Shown piece after piece: positions 1 to 11,352 of a stretch of 64,000 nucleotides of DNA. Source of the stretch: Epichloe hybrida. Taxonomy: Eukaryota; Ascomycota; Sordariomycetes; Hypocreales; Clavicipitaceae. A program made the translations under genes and the position numbers. The stretch covers positions 62,001 through 126,000 of the forward strand of contig JAFEKR010000045.1 of the NCBI GenBank assembly GCA_019022495.1, written 5' to 3'. The number at the start of each line of letters is the position of its first letter. Position 1 is the first letter of the stretch. The notes under the pieces were generated by a model that was not told the origin of the DNA, ran no database searches, and worked only from the letters and a program-made list of their open reading frames with translations.

Positions 1-225
1 GTAGCCATGATAGCAGTCGAGCAGCTCGTTGATGGCATGAACATCGATCAAGTATGGGTTGAAAGACAGCTTAAGGATTCCGATGCTGCTATTCTGGATC
101 TAGTAATGAGCCAGGTTAGGAGCAAGAGGTCAAGGATAGATTACTACACTGAGAACAAAATCACTTGCTTTATCTCCGATGAGGAGGAGGCTAAAAAGGT
201 ACGACTAATTCCAGGATTCGAATAA
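1..225 (+). CDS. partial hypothetical protein, 3' portion cut by left edge
   Basis: The frame is open from base 1 and reads through an ATG at 7 to a TAA at 223-225. The encoded 72-74 residues are hydrophilic, with a charged stretch of Glu and Lys near the end, and their composition looks like real coding sequence. A GTACGA at 199-204, just after a Glu-Glu-Ala-Lys-Lys stretch, could be a splice donor, with TTTCTAG at about 233-239 as acceptor. In that case the gene would continue into the short open stretch at 240-430. I do not recognise the family, and the true start lies outside the window. Confidence 0.35.
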   Translation, partial: VAMIAVEQLVDGMNIDQVWVERQLKDSDAAILDLVMSQVRSKRSRIDYYTENKITCFISDEEEAKKVRLIPGFE

Positions 226-765
226 GCGGCATTTCTAGATGGCTGTCGGCGAGGCCTGCGAAGTTCGTGTCCAGAAGATCGATGGATACCAAGATTGTGT
301 GAACCAGATTGACAGCCGACGGTCAGACACAACGGGACCACCTTGTTGGCTCGCTCTTGACTTGCAACCCGCGGATGTACAGGCAACGTTACCCGTCCTC
401 GGCCGAATCCACGGCACACCCTTTTGCTGAGACCGCAGATCGCAGATGGATCCGTGAACCTTGACACAAGGCTCATCTTGCTCGCCAATGCCCACAGAAA
501 GGCCTGCCTTGTGCTCGAGCATATCGAAATTTTGCGTGTAGCAACTCAGCAGCTTGCCATCGTTCTGTAGCGTGAAAATGAAACGGTGGGTCCTTGTCGG
601 TTTGTACGTACATGTACAGCTGATCGCAGCTGTCAGACTGTTAGAGAGGAACGAAAAAGTGGGACATGTAGATTTGTAAAATACTTCATGGGGGAAGTGT
701 AGGAGAAAACCCTCGACACTTTTTACTCTCTCCATCCCCATCCACCACCTTGTTCCGTACCTCGC
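226..765. other. unassigned stretch between the edge gene and the microexon gene
   Basis: Short open frames at 239-430 (+) and on the minus strand overlap each other and resemble no family I know. The plus frame could be a downstream exon of the edge gene. The stretch 630-765 is pyrimidine-rich on the plus strand and could be promoter or leader of the gene that follows. Confidence 0.3.
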
Positions 766-856
766 ATGCTCAGCGCCTCACATCCTCCAGCCTGTTCCAA
801 ACAAGGCAGGGCCAGAACCGACCCATCGAAGAAATGTTACATTGATAACCACCAAC

Positions 857-1571
857 ATGTCAAAGTTGTAAGTTTGACTCGGAAATAATTCTTTTTCTGT
901 CGCTTGTACTGTGATTGACAATATCTAGAACTTCCTGAACGCAGCGAAGGTCAGTAGTCACTGACATCGGGTTTCGACTTCACCAGCGAGGCCAACCAGG
1001 AGCTAACGCTGTGTTCTTGTAATTTCTAGGCTAAACTCGCCCAAATTTCTGTAAGTAATTCTAGTTTAGCCGTGGCGTGACTTTTGCTAATATTCCTCCA
1101 GGCTCTGCAAAAGGAGCATGAAGTAAGCACCGGTGAAATTAACCCTTATACTACTAATAATGCATAGCAATGGCTAATAAACTTAGAATCTCTGTCGACA
1201 GGCGGTCGTGAGTGTTCAATGCCGAGGCTTATTTGACAGCAAGCTAATCAGATTTCAATTTAGGACTGCGAGAAGAAGGCCCTTGTATGTACTTTTCCTT
1301 GTGCATGGCCAGCTGCTAACAAGTCTGACACAGGAGGCCGAGAAGAACGAGACTGTGAGTGCGGACGTATTCGTCTTACAACACAATTTGATAAGCTAAA
1401 CTTACGCCATTTCTACAGGGCGCAAAGGACGTCACGGAGGTGAGATGACCGAAAATATTTATTGAACGCTTACTGACGGAAAGTTTAGGAGACATACCGC
1501 AAACTTGTAAGTGAATTACACACCCAAGATCGACAGAATGTAAGCTAATCATGAGATAGTTGGAGGAGTAA
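857..1571 (+). CDS. microexon gene encoding a small charged heptad-like protein
   Basis: Nine consecutive exons can be read between canonical GT...AG introns: 929-949, 1030-1050, 1102-1122, 1202-1207, 1264-1284, 1334-1354, 1419-1439, 1489-1506 and 1560-1571. Their lengths are 21, 21, 21, 6, 21, 21, 21, 18 and 12 nt. Every junction is phase 0, and each exon is open in that phase, ending in TAA at 1569-1571. The introns are 49-80 nt and most have a clear branch site, for example GCTAAC before exon 3. The encoded 53 residues come in blocks of seven such as AKLAQIS and EAEKNET, rich in Lys, Glu and Ala, consistent with an amphipathic helix or short coiled coil. The start is unresolved. ATG 857 has an excellent context (CCAACATGTC) and is followed by a GTAAGT donor at 868, but it leaves the frame shifted. 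The in-frame alternative is ATG 766, which would add 34 residues. Function unknown; I know no family for it. Confidence 0.72.
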
Positions 1572-4500
1572 GGAGAGCGGTTGCTCTTATTTTCTTTGGT
1601 ACATGTATTTGTAAGTGTCCCGTTTCGCCATCTCGACGTGTTCAGCAAAGGCGAAAGACTGTTTTGTCACCCCTACCATCGGCGTCACCGGAGCCACGAG
1701 ACTATCACTAAAACTCTGATTCATTAGAACATGCACAGAAAGAGTCGAAATGAGAATTAGTGTTTTGAAGATGGCATTAAGAATTGTGACAAGACGGCCA
1801 AAGGCGCAGCTTGGTCCGACCCAGGTGGACGGGAGCTCTTAGAGCCGCACGATGTGAGAGTTCAGGAACCTGTCGCAAGGCATATAGGGGATAATACCCG
1901 TTACGAAGTCAATGAAGCTCGCTACAATGTTTCCCTTGCACCAGCTAGATCAGTGCAAGCAGCAGCGATAGTAGCGGCTTTATACGCGCGAGATTATTGG
2001 GGCTAAACCTACGGCACCTATAGGAAGACCTTCTCGTCAATAAGTCTTTTGACATCTCAAGGGCCTATGCGCAGCTAGTTGGCAATTTTAAAAGACGACA
2101 GGATCTTTGATAAAAGCTAGCTATAGAAACGGATAACTTCTAGTGGCTCAAAGATGCCATCAGGGAAATTACTAGCTATATTAAGTGCTATAAATAGGCA
2201 GATACTAATGGCGCACGTGTGTGTGGCCGGACAGTTTTGTTTCATCCATCATTCTAGCGTAAATCCCTCCAGACAAATTCCTCGAAGCGCTGCGCGACTA
2301 AAAACTCGCACCCCATACCAAAGGGCTGCTGCATTGACACGGTTCTTCCAGGCTAGGGGACAGTCTTTTGTTTACTCTGCCTTGATTTCGAAGGAGGCGT
2401 GTTTCTAATTCCCTCTCTATTTGACGTTGGTCATAAAGCGAGTGATCATGTTTAAACCGTCATGCAAAAAACACCTCTCCAAACGTCACGTTGTAAGTTA
2501 CGCTGATTCTCCCTATCACCCGGGGGAAAAAAATGGAATCCTCCTTGGTCCTCCAATGTTATACGAAAAGCGACATATGGCGACGTCCTGCATCCCTCCC
2601 AGGGCGCTTATACGGACTTTGTGTTTTCCCTCACAGCAGAAAAGAAGCAGACGTTTCTGGGAAGAGATGCGCGTTCGATGAAGCTACAGTCGACGTCGGA
2701 AGAAAACAATGAGCAACCTTGTGAATGAGGACTTTTCATTTTGGAGTTTGCGGTAATGCATTTCCCCCACATCATCTAGCACGTGGCAGTCTGCTGTCGG
2801 AAGATCTGTAGGTTATTCTCGTGGACGCGTCATTGTTGTGTGGCACATGTGTTTCAGAAATACAAGCTTTTGGTCAGACGGCCCAGATCGCAAAATAAGA
2901 GGTGTTCGGGAACCTCTTTAATGTGCGACTTACTTGGCCTTATGGGAACTATCACAGTCTTGCTTTATTATATGTATGTTGATTTTTACCATGTTTCTGG
3001 CTGTCATGGTCAATAGCCGATGGATGTACTACGGACGTACCCCGTACGGAGTAGGAGGAACAGGTGCGAAGAAAATGGGCCTCGCTTGCCGTGGAGACAA
3101 GCCAATTCCCGCTGATGGAAAAGATGTTGAATGAGCCGGTAGAAGCCTCTAGGGTAGTCCGGTGCGGAAATCCCAGTACGGCATTATTATTCCGCGTTGA
3201 AGTGCCATGCTGCAGAGAAATGGACCGAGGAAGGTTTGTGATGTGGAGTTTATTAACCGTACGGATTACATGGCCATGATCAGAAAAGGAAATTATCAAC
3301 CGGTTGAGTACCAATCGGGATGCGAAAGAATATGAGGATTGCAACTTCCTAGCACAGCATCCCAGGATCCCAATTGAGACCTTGTGTGTGGAGGTACGAG
3401 GGCAAATGTAGACTGACGAGACCTGGATGTCGAGAGACCCTGGCCCGCGGGGTTCCAAACTGGCATCGGCATCGGGAGAGTTCAGTGTCATCTGATCATG
3501 TCCTGCCGGTTATTGTGATAATTGTTTAATGTTGTAATGAAGCTTGCAAGTTGGTGCGTCATCTCACGGTTACCACGGCAGCGGCCAGCTCAGTGGGTCA
3601 CCTCTCCAGACCGACCTGAGACCAGACCCTGGAGGAGACAGGGACAGCTGGAGGCCTGGAGGCGGGGAAGCCATGGTCGATGAATTGATCTGTGCGCCGG
3701 GTGTGCTGGTCAACCGGCGGCGCTATAGGGTTCCCCGATGGAGAAGAGAAAAACTCGGCTTTTTGTGTGTTTCCCAGATGGAGTACTTTCCAATTGCCGC
3801 CAAGAAATTGATTGATTTGGGTTGCTTGCCGTTGCGCTGTTGTCTTCTGAAGTTCTGGATGGACGTTACCCGTGGAGCCCGGGCGCCCACCGACTTACAC
3901 GTAGCATCCCCCGGCCCGCAAGCGTCATTGGATCAGCTGTTCGGCAGCTGCCAGCGCCAAATCATCGCCCAACCCGCCCAACCCTAGCCGTTTTTAGCAG
4001 ATGTCTGGACAACAACAAATACATGTACGTACTTATCCTATTGTGGTTGTGCCCTTGTCGCATGCTGGCGATGCGGTTGGGCTACACTGTGTGACTGGCT
4101 CCCACGTCTTGTTGCCCACCGCCCCTCTCTCGCGACCGTAATCCGCATGTAGAGCCTTTTTTTTTTTTTCCTTTTTTTTTTTGGGTAATCCGTTGTGCAC
4201 CCGCATTTCGTGCTTGTTCGCTCAGATCAGGAGCCGTTCGGGTGTTGGCCCCGTTGCCACAGCAGTGTGATTTCCATCTCGTGTGGAGGGCTGGCGTGGC
4301 GTTGCGTTCGGCCGCCATCGCTCATCATCAGATCCAACAAGCACACAACAGCCTCCAACCTCGCATTGCACGTTGCGCTTTTTGCAACCCATTTGGAACT
4401 CTGCAGACAGCTGCTCCCCGTCATCCGTGATTCGTCAATTTTCCTCCTCCACCGTTTCATAGTTGCGTACCCTTTCCTTCGACTGCGAATACGAATACAG

Positions 4501-4840
4501 AAAAGGTGCCAGCCCTAGGTGGATTGGGGCAGAGTGGCTGTTCGTTGGTGAAGTGAGTATCCAGCACGGGTCCCTGCCTGCTCGGGGAAATTGGCAACAA
4601 TGTTTTGTATTCTGTCTCCGGCTGACGTCCAAGTTGCTGTTCAGGTTTCTGCTTCTTCCGATAACATCGTCGTTTGATTCCACATGTCTTGGCTCTGCCC
4701 CGACTCTTTAATATCCTGACTTATTCGGGACCATACCAGAAAGAATAACCCTCGTCTCCTGTACCTGTTGCCGATAGCCCTCGCCTCGCCTTGGGATAAA
4801 GAGCTTCGCAGTCTGGCTCAAGTGTCCAGACCAGAGCACC
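1572..4840. other. long intergenic region, no supported gene
   Basis: No open frame here has convincing coding character or splice structure. The part at about 1740-2210 is TA-rich, with many CTAG/TATA steps and stop-interrupted reading frames (around 2110-2200), and may be a decayed mobile element. The part 2400-3540 holds several short overlapping frames on both strands. A palindromic GTACGGAGTA-type motif lies at 3044-3053. A T-rich double homopolymer lies at 4157-4182. The last 300 bases are probably promoter and 5' leader of the gene starting at 4841. Confidence 0.5.
4157..4182. repeat. T homopolymer tract broken by CC
   Basis: Thirteen T, two C, then twelve T. It is a simple tract in the intergenic region; length may be unreliable in the assembly. 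Confidence 0.8.
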
Positions 4841-7800
4841 ATGGGCGTCGACTTCAAAAAGCCGCCGCCGCTCCCAGCTCCGACAGAGACGGACACAACA
4901 ACGCCGAGCGAATTGGCTACCGACATTTCAAAGCCTGGCGACGAAAAGTCTTCCTACTCGATTCCCGAGGACGGCTCCCCTGTCACGATCCGCACTCGTG
5001 GCCACAAAGCCAACAAATCTCAGACGTCGCTGCTGATTGAATATTTCGAGGGCGGCAAGAGCGGATCAGGTCAAGAGCGCAAGCCCAGCGTCCGAGTCAG
5101 ATTGACACCTTCCAAGAAAAGCCAAGGCGACCACATACAGGTGACCGAGACCAGGGGCACGCGCAAAGCTTCTCTCACGCGCCGAATACCTCTCGATCAA
5201 GCCATTGCTTCTCGAGAGATTGATCTGCACGACGGCGAAGACGCAAATAGCATGACATCCTATGCGTCGGCCACCGAGGAATCCAACGTTTCGCGAAATC
5301 CCATCGACATTGAAATAGACCGCAGTCATAGGCGACGACGCCCCTCCAGCCCTTTGATTCCCTCGGCAGAGTCGTATCAGCCTGGTAACTTCTCGGAAAT
5401 TTCAGCCATCCCCACGGACAGTTTTTTGGACGGCACTGGCCCGGGAGGTGATGCAAAGAGATCCTCGAGTCCATTTCGGGGCGACGGCGTCGTCGCAGCT
5501 GCAGCGGCAGCTGCGGGTGCACTGAGTGGTGTGGCCATGGGTGAGGCAAGCAACAACAAGACGCGATCGAGAGACCGGTCGAAGATGTCAGAGAAGTCAA
5601 AAGATAAATCCGACAGGAGGCGACAATCCAAAAGTAGAACGAGCGGTGCAAGTGAGCAAGTGGAGGACGAGCGGTCGCAGCGCCATCGCCACAGTCGCAC
5701 GCCGCAGGAATCCAATATTAGTGCGGTGGATTCCAGTGCCATATCATCTCATCTCCCTGCGAGCCACCGCTCCTTGGACACGGGTTCCGTTCGCTCAGGT
5801 GCCTCCAAGTCATCAATCAACAACCCGAAGTTACTAGAGACCGTCGAGGATGCCATCCGGCGCTTGATTCTGCCCGAATTGAGTGCGCTCAAACGGGAAC
5901 AGAGCAAGCGCGAGAGCCGGCGAGGCTCCCTTAGCTCATCAGCCACTTCGATTTCCCGAGAAGATATCTCCTCAGACCGCAGGCGGTCAACAGGCCAGCG
6001 TGCCGAAAGCGCGCGGGATGCTGGAAAGCGGAAGGAAAGACGGAACAGAGAAGCACGTCATGAATATGACGACGATGTTTCGCTGCGCAGCCCCAGCCGT
6101 GATTCGATCGCTGCAGAATATCAGAGCCATGAGGGAGATGCCACTACTCCCAAGCGCACCAACAACAACTTGCTCAAATCTGCGGCAGCCGGAGCAGCGC
6201 TGGCCAAAGGGGAGGGCTCAGTGGTTAAGGATGGTTCTGAATCATCCGAGAAAAAGTGTCGCGATAGACGCCGGAGAAGAGCAGAGCATACAAGGAGCCG
6301 GAGCTTGGGTCGAGACGTGTTTGACGAGGATTATGACGACGACATTGCACCTGCTCCCCCGATGCCTCTAATGAGCGATATCAATCCATCGGAGCTGACT
6401 CGAACGTCTATATTGTCTGCAGAATCTGACAGGCCACACTCTGCGAGTGAAGAGCTCATCGGGCCAGCTCGAGAAACGACACACGAAGAAGTAGGCGCCT
6501 CTGGTGCTTCTACTCTGGCCCGCGATAAGTCGCCTCTTGATCATGAGAGACACGCCATGGCCATGCAACATGCGAACGTATCACATGGTGATTTGACAGC
6601 TCTGCCCCGTGGAATCAGTGAACAGGTGGAGGAGTACGAAACGGATGAGTACGGTCGCAAAGTCCCCGTCGGCTCTGGTGATGGGTACAACCGTTCCCGA
6701 GAGGCGCCGGGCCAACAACCCGCTTACCAAGAGGATGATGACTTTGAGCAACGCTATTTCAGCACCCAGGATGTTCCTCCACCGCTACGATACGTCCCTT
6801 ACCAAGCCGGCGCAAGGGGACTTAGCCCGATTCCAAGTGTATCTGGCTATACTGAAGCCGGCAGCGAGGCACAATTGCCTCAGAACTACTCCGGGGATAT
6901 ACCGTCACCTGGCAAGTCGCCAGAACGTATTCAACAACACCTTTCGCTGCAGTCAGATGACTCTGCGCCACGCAACTTGCGCGACTATGACCAGCTGTCT
7001 ATGGAAGGAGCGGACCATTTCGACGAGACAACCGGTGGACAGACCGTCCGGGGTGTTGGTGCCAATCCCGACTTTGTTCATCCACCCGTTGGTGTTGAGT
7101 CAGCAGTTGCATCACTGGTAGAAGGCTCAATGCTCGACCAATCTGTCGTGACTGGAGCATCTGGATACGACTACCAGGCTGGGAGGGCCTCCATGCTCTC
7201 ATATAATGATCAAGCCGAACCCCAAAGCACTCCGGCCCTCAGCACCCCTGACCGGATGGATGTCGGCGAGCTCGAGGAGGACCGACAGGCAACACCAGGA
7301 TCCAAATCTGTTGCCCAATCTCAAGATCATTCCGAGTATGACGTGGACGAATACGGCCGCAAGATCCCACGAACCAAGTACCGACACTCGCCGACTGCGT
7401 CCGAGGCAGCAATCACCGCTGGCGCAGTTGGTGCGGCCGCAGCGGCTCTGAGAGCTGCAAAGGAAAGAAGACAAGCCGCTGCTGCAGGTCAGTTTGCAGA
7501 AGACTCTCAGCCTGCTGGTGTGGCTCGCAACAGGTCTTTCAAAGAGAGAACGATGCACCATGGCTGGGAGCCCCAAAACACCCCGACGCAAAGTACCGAT
7601 AAATTGGACTTGGACGATGACCTAAAAGTTGGCACGAGTGGTATCCCGGACGTGACGGACCCAATGCCCGAAATAGGCTACGTCGACGATGAATTACAGA
7701 CCAATCCATCGATTGTTGACGAGCGGCTGGATGGCGAACCAATACACAAAGCGTGGTCCGGGAGAGCCACCCCTACCCAGCATTATTTCAGTCCTCATGA

Positions 7801-10191
7801 GGACGGGGATATTGGCAGTAAAGCCGGAGGAGGCGGTCTCGGAATTGCAGAGGCCGTTGGTGCCGCCGCGTTGGGCGCTGCCGCCGGGATGGCTGCCACC
7901 CACAACGATGAGATGGTTAAGGAGGAAGACGAGTGGCATCGCACATCAGACGAGCGCAAGCGAGATACCTTGATCACAAACCCATATGAAGATGCCAGTC
8001 CCATCGTGAACCCCGACCTCAACGAGAACTTACTCGGTGCGAGAAATCTCGGCCCCGCTTACAACACTGGCAGCCCCGGGTTTGGTCAGAGGCATGACGA
8101 GGGTTACATGTCGAACGGCCCTAATCGCACCCCAGATGCCCAGCTTTCAAAAGGCAAAGCCGTGGACTTTAACTCGGCAGCAGCCAACGAAGACGACGAT
8201 CCGTTCTATGCCCCCAAGAACCACGCCCGTCGCCTCAGTGGCATGTCCCAGGGCATGGACTCTCCCTTTTACGATGCTGCAACCGGCGCGGGCATTGAGC
8301 GTATCGAAAACAAGGATATTGTCGCATTGATGCAACATGTAAGCAACCTGCCCAGTCTCTTCTCTTCTCATCTCTCCTCTCTGACAGCACCCAGTTGATG
8401 GTGCGTGATGCGCAACGCAGCGCCCGTGATACGGAAATTGTGGCCCTACTCATGAATGCCGCCCTTGAGATGCGCAACTCTTTCCGAGAGATGAAAGATC
8501 TCGTCCAGGACACTGGGGACGACGTCATCTTTGCAAACGTGGAGAATACCGAGAAGCTGCAGAAGGCTATCAACGGACCTCGGCCATACCCCGGAGCTGC
8601 TTCGCGGTCACTACAGAGTCCATCTCAAGCAGGCACACTCGACGAAGCTGGCTTCAAGAAGAAGAACCTATGGAAGAGAGCATTGCAGGGACTCAGCGCC
8701 AAGGGAACAAACGACCTGAGCCGTATCGAGGACATGCTCATGCAGCTGCTTGGCGAGGTCGACGTGCTCAAGACACAAACTGCCCACCCTGCATCGACGG
8801 GTGGTGGTGGTCCGGGACAATCGTACGAGAATGTCCAAACAGACAGTCAATACGGGCATGATAAAGGCTACGACGCCGAAGGCAGCTCCACCCCTACTCA
8901 TGCTAGTCAGCCCGGAGCGGCGTTGGCAGCGAGGTCTCGCGGACCAGGATCCATTGGCGGCGGCGAGGGAAAATTCCCCGAGCACAGAATCAGTACCGTA
9001 CCCGAGAACGAGGAGGAGTATCAATATCAATACAATGATGCCAGTCCGAGTGCTGAGAGATCGGGTGGGGAGCACCTGCAGACTCCGGCGCAAGCCGAGC
9101 AGATTCAACGTGGCGGTTCTGTACCGCTGGACACGCCACCACGTCTGGCCCCCCCCGTTGAACAACAGCCGCCCCTGAGTGCGGAGAACACGCCCCGGGC
9201 TGACAAGGGCAAGAAGACCAAGACCGGCGGCTCCGGCGGCTGGCTTCCCAAGATATCGCGCTGGTCGGGCACCACAGCTTCCAGTGTTGGGAAAGCTCTT
9301 CGAGGCAGCGGGGTTTCCAAGAAGGGACCCAAATACGATGACTTTCAACCTCCAACACGATCTGGTTCGAGTCTGGCATCCTATGACGAGGAGGAAGACT
9401 ACCCCCGCGACGACCCATATGGTGATGCCAAGTTGCACACAGGGTTCCCCTCAGATGCCAGCCCATCGGCGACGCGAGGGCAAGGCCCGCCGCCGACACA
9501 ATACATGACTCCGGAAGACCCAAAGTACAAGGCTCATCGCAACTCACTGAACCTTCAACATCCTCAACCAAGACCTGGCCAAACCGAGAGGTTTCGTACC
9601 GCGCTGGAGTCTTCGGCACAAGAATATAACAACCCGACGACCCCACGGTCCACTGACTGGGCAGGATCCGCGACGAGCCTGAATCGCCTGCCCCCCAACA
9701 CCAACAGATTCAGTAACACGTCGTCGCTCCCTGGCCCAGAGGCCGAGTACTATTCTTCTCCTGGACAGCAATCCGGGCCACCGCCGCGCCCGCCCAAGGA
9801 GCCGATTGAATCTCCCGGCGCCCACACTTCGCCCAAGTCCGGTCGGCTTTCCAAGCTGCAAAAAGATGGCAGCCCGGCCCCCCAGCAGGGCTCAGAGAGC
9901 GGGTACGGCACCATGACAGGGACATATCTCAGTCATCACTCCGGGAGCAGTCCCAGACTGGAGAACAGAAACTTGAACGCCGCTCTTGGCGTCCCCAGCC
10001 GACGACCCAGCGGGCCGCGAGCAATGACTCCGAAGAGTCCCGAAGACGCAGCGAGGGAAGAGAGGCGACGTAAAAGAGGTACGCATATTCAACTGGATTT
10101 TCCATTGTTAAACCGCCACTGATCTCACACATTGATCTTGTACGCAGATACCTTTGGAACCGCGGCCAGTGAAGACACAGACACATTCTGA
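4841..10191 (+). CDS. large disordered protein with DEYGRK motifs, 1741 aa
   Basis: The model is join(4841..8338, 8395..10078, 10148..10191). The first intron has donor GTAAGC and acceptor CCCAG; the second has GTACGC and ACGCAG. The three exons sum to 1742 codons including TGA. The protein is dominated by Ser, Arg, Asp, Glu and Pro and looks intrinsically disordered. Near residues 50-95 a more ordered block contains SLLIEYFEGGK followed by SVRVRLTPSKK. An Arg/Ser-rich stretch spans about 240-430. Two copies of a Asp-Glu-Tyr-Gly-Arg-Lys motif occur at nt 6640-6670 and 7345-7371. Several Ala-rich stretches follow (nt 5485-5540, 7410-7460, 7850-7900). A helical segment just after intron 1 (nt 8395-8500) is the best candidate for a folded interaction region. 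I recognise it only as a conserved-looking filamentous-fungal protein. A septal or Woronin-body tether (Leashin-like) role is a weak alternative, not shown by the sequence. Confidence 0.85.
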
Positions 10192-11352
10192 GGCTAATGT
10201 GGGCTTTGTGAACCGAGTCACTGACCGACGACCTGAACAACAATACCCCGCTGCCGCATACGATCAGTACCACGATGCGTCTAGGGGTTTTTATGTAACG
10301 AGCGCTTCTGGTGAAGAAAAATGGCCAACGAGCCACGTATAGCATTGCAGGCGACGAAACCCGACGTCGCCATCTGTGACCAAGCTTGGAACATCTGCGC
10401 CAGCCAAGAAATTTGAGAATTGATTCTGTCCATGCCAAGGAAAGAAGAAGGGGCAACTGAGGGCTGTATGCAGGAAAGGTCACGAAGTATGCATACATGG
10501 ATGCATGTATATCGTGATTATTGCCCGGGAGACAGACATTGCTTCCGGAAAGCTTTTTTACTGATGACGAAACGATGACCTTGATGTTCCTGGAATAAGT
10601 TTAGAGAAAAGTAGCAATAATGCCGACCTCGTGTCCATGTACATACAGGCAAGGTTTTGGATGTTGATGGGACTGGCCAATCTGGACTTGGACTTGCCGC
10701 TGGGTCCTGTCCGGGGATGAATACATGGCACGTTATTTTCACTCAGGTTCCAGCTCTGGCATTGCGTGAAGGCGTTGGCATTGTCAGCAAGATACCATGG
10801 TGACTAGACTCGCAGCCATGATTTGCATGTACCGTTTTCAGGCGGCAGGAAAGCCTCCCAGAGACAAAAGGATTACGGGCGGGCAACTTGGCAGGTTACG
10901 GCTTGTTGACTTGCACTGGCCGAGCAGACACCCTGATACGCAGTAGAGTCAACGAGTACATGTTGTATATTCAATACGCACTAGAGGCTTCACGGTGTAA
11001 GTCTAGCAGGTACGGTCGTCGTTTGTGGCAGCGAGTCAATTGTTTTGCAGGGAGCGATTTGAACACCCTGGACTTGAACCTCGCATCTTGGCGGACTACG
11101 AGGCCACTCGGGATGGAAGAGCGCGCAATTTGTCGTTGCAGGAGAGGTACCTAATGTATTATGCGAATGCTAATATTACTATGCACTAAGGGTAAGTAAA
11201 GCAAGGCATAGATTAGCCTAGAATCATAAATAGAGTGAGCTAAAGTTATATCTAGCGCTCCTTTATTAACGCATGCTGAAGTATTCCATATAAAGGTAAA
11301 TAGATATAAATGTCCAATAAAGTAGATAGTCTTCTCGGATTAAGCTGTTTTT
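10192..11352. other. intergenic region with AT-rich, possibly RIP-affected patch
   Basis: No supported gene lies between the convergent genes ending at 10191 (+) and 11353 (-). The segment of about 11150-11345 is strongly AT-rich with many TA dinucleotides and few CA, which fits the relic of a repeat mutated by RIP. A GACTTGAACC string near 11065 resembles a tRNA T-arm, but no cloverleaf can be built around it. Confidence 0.4.

Noticed and set aside
3544..3987. 147-codon plus frame in the left intergenic region
   Set aside because: No splice context, no family resemblance, and a second frame overlaps it; composition looks random.
11030..11110. tRNA-like T-arm sequence (GACTTGAACC)
   Set aside because: No acceptor, D or anticodon stems can be paired around it. 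A similar string near 17990 is in an intron and also lacks a cloverleaf.
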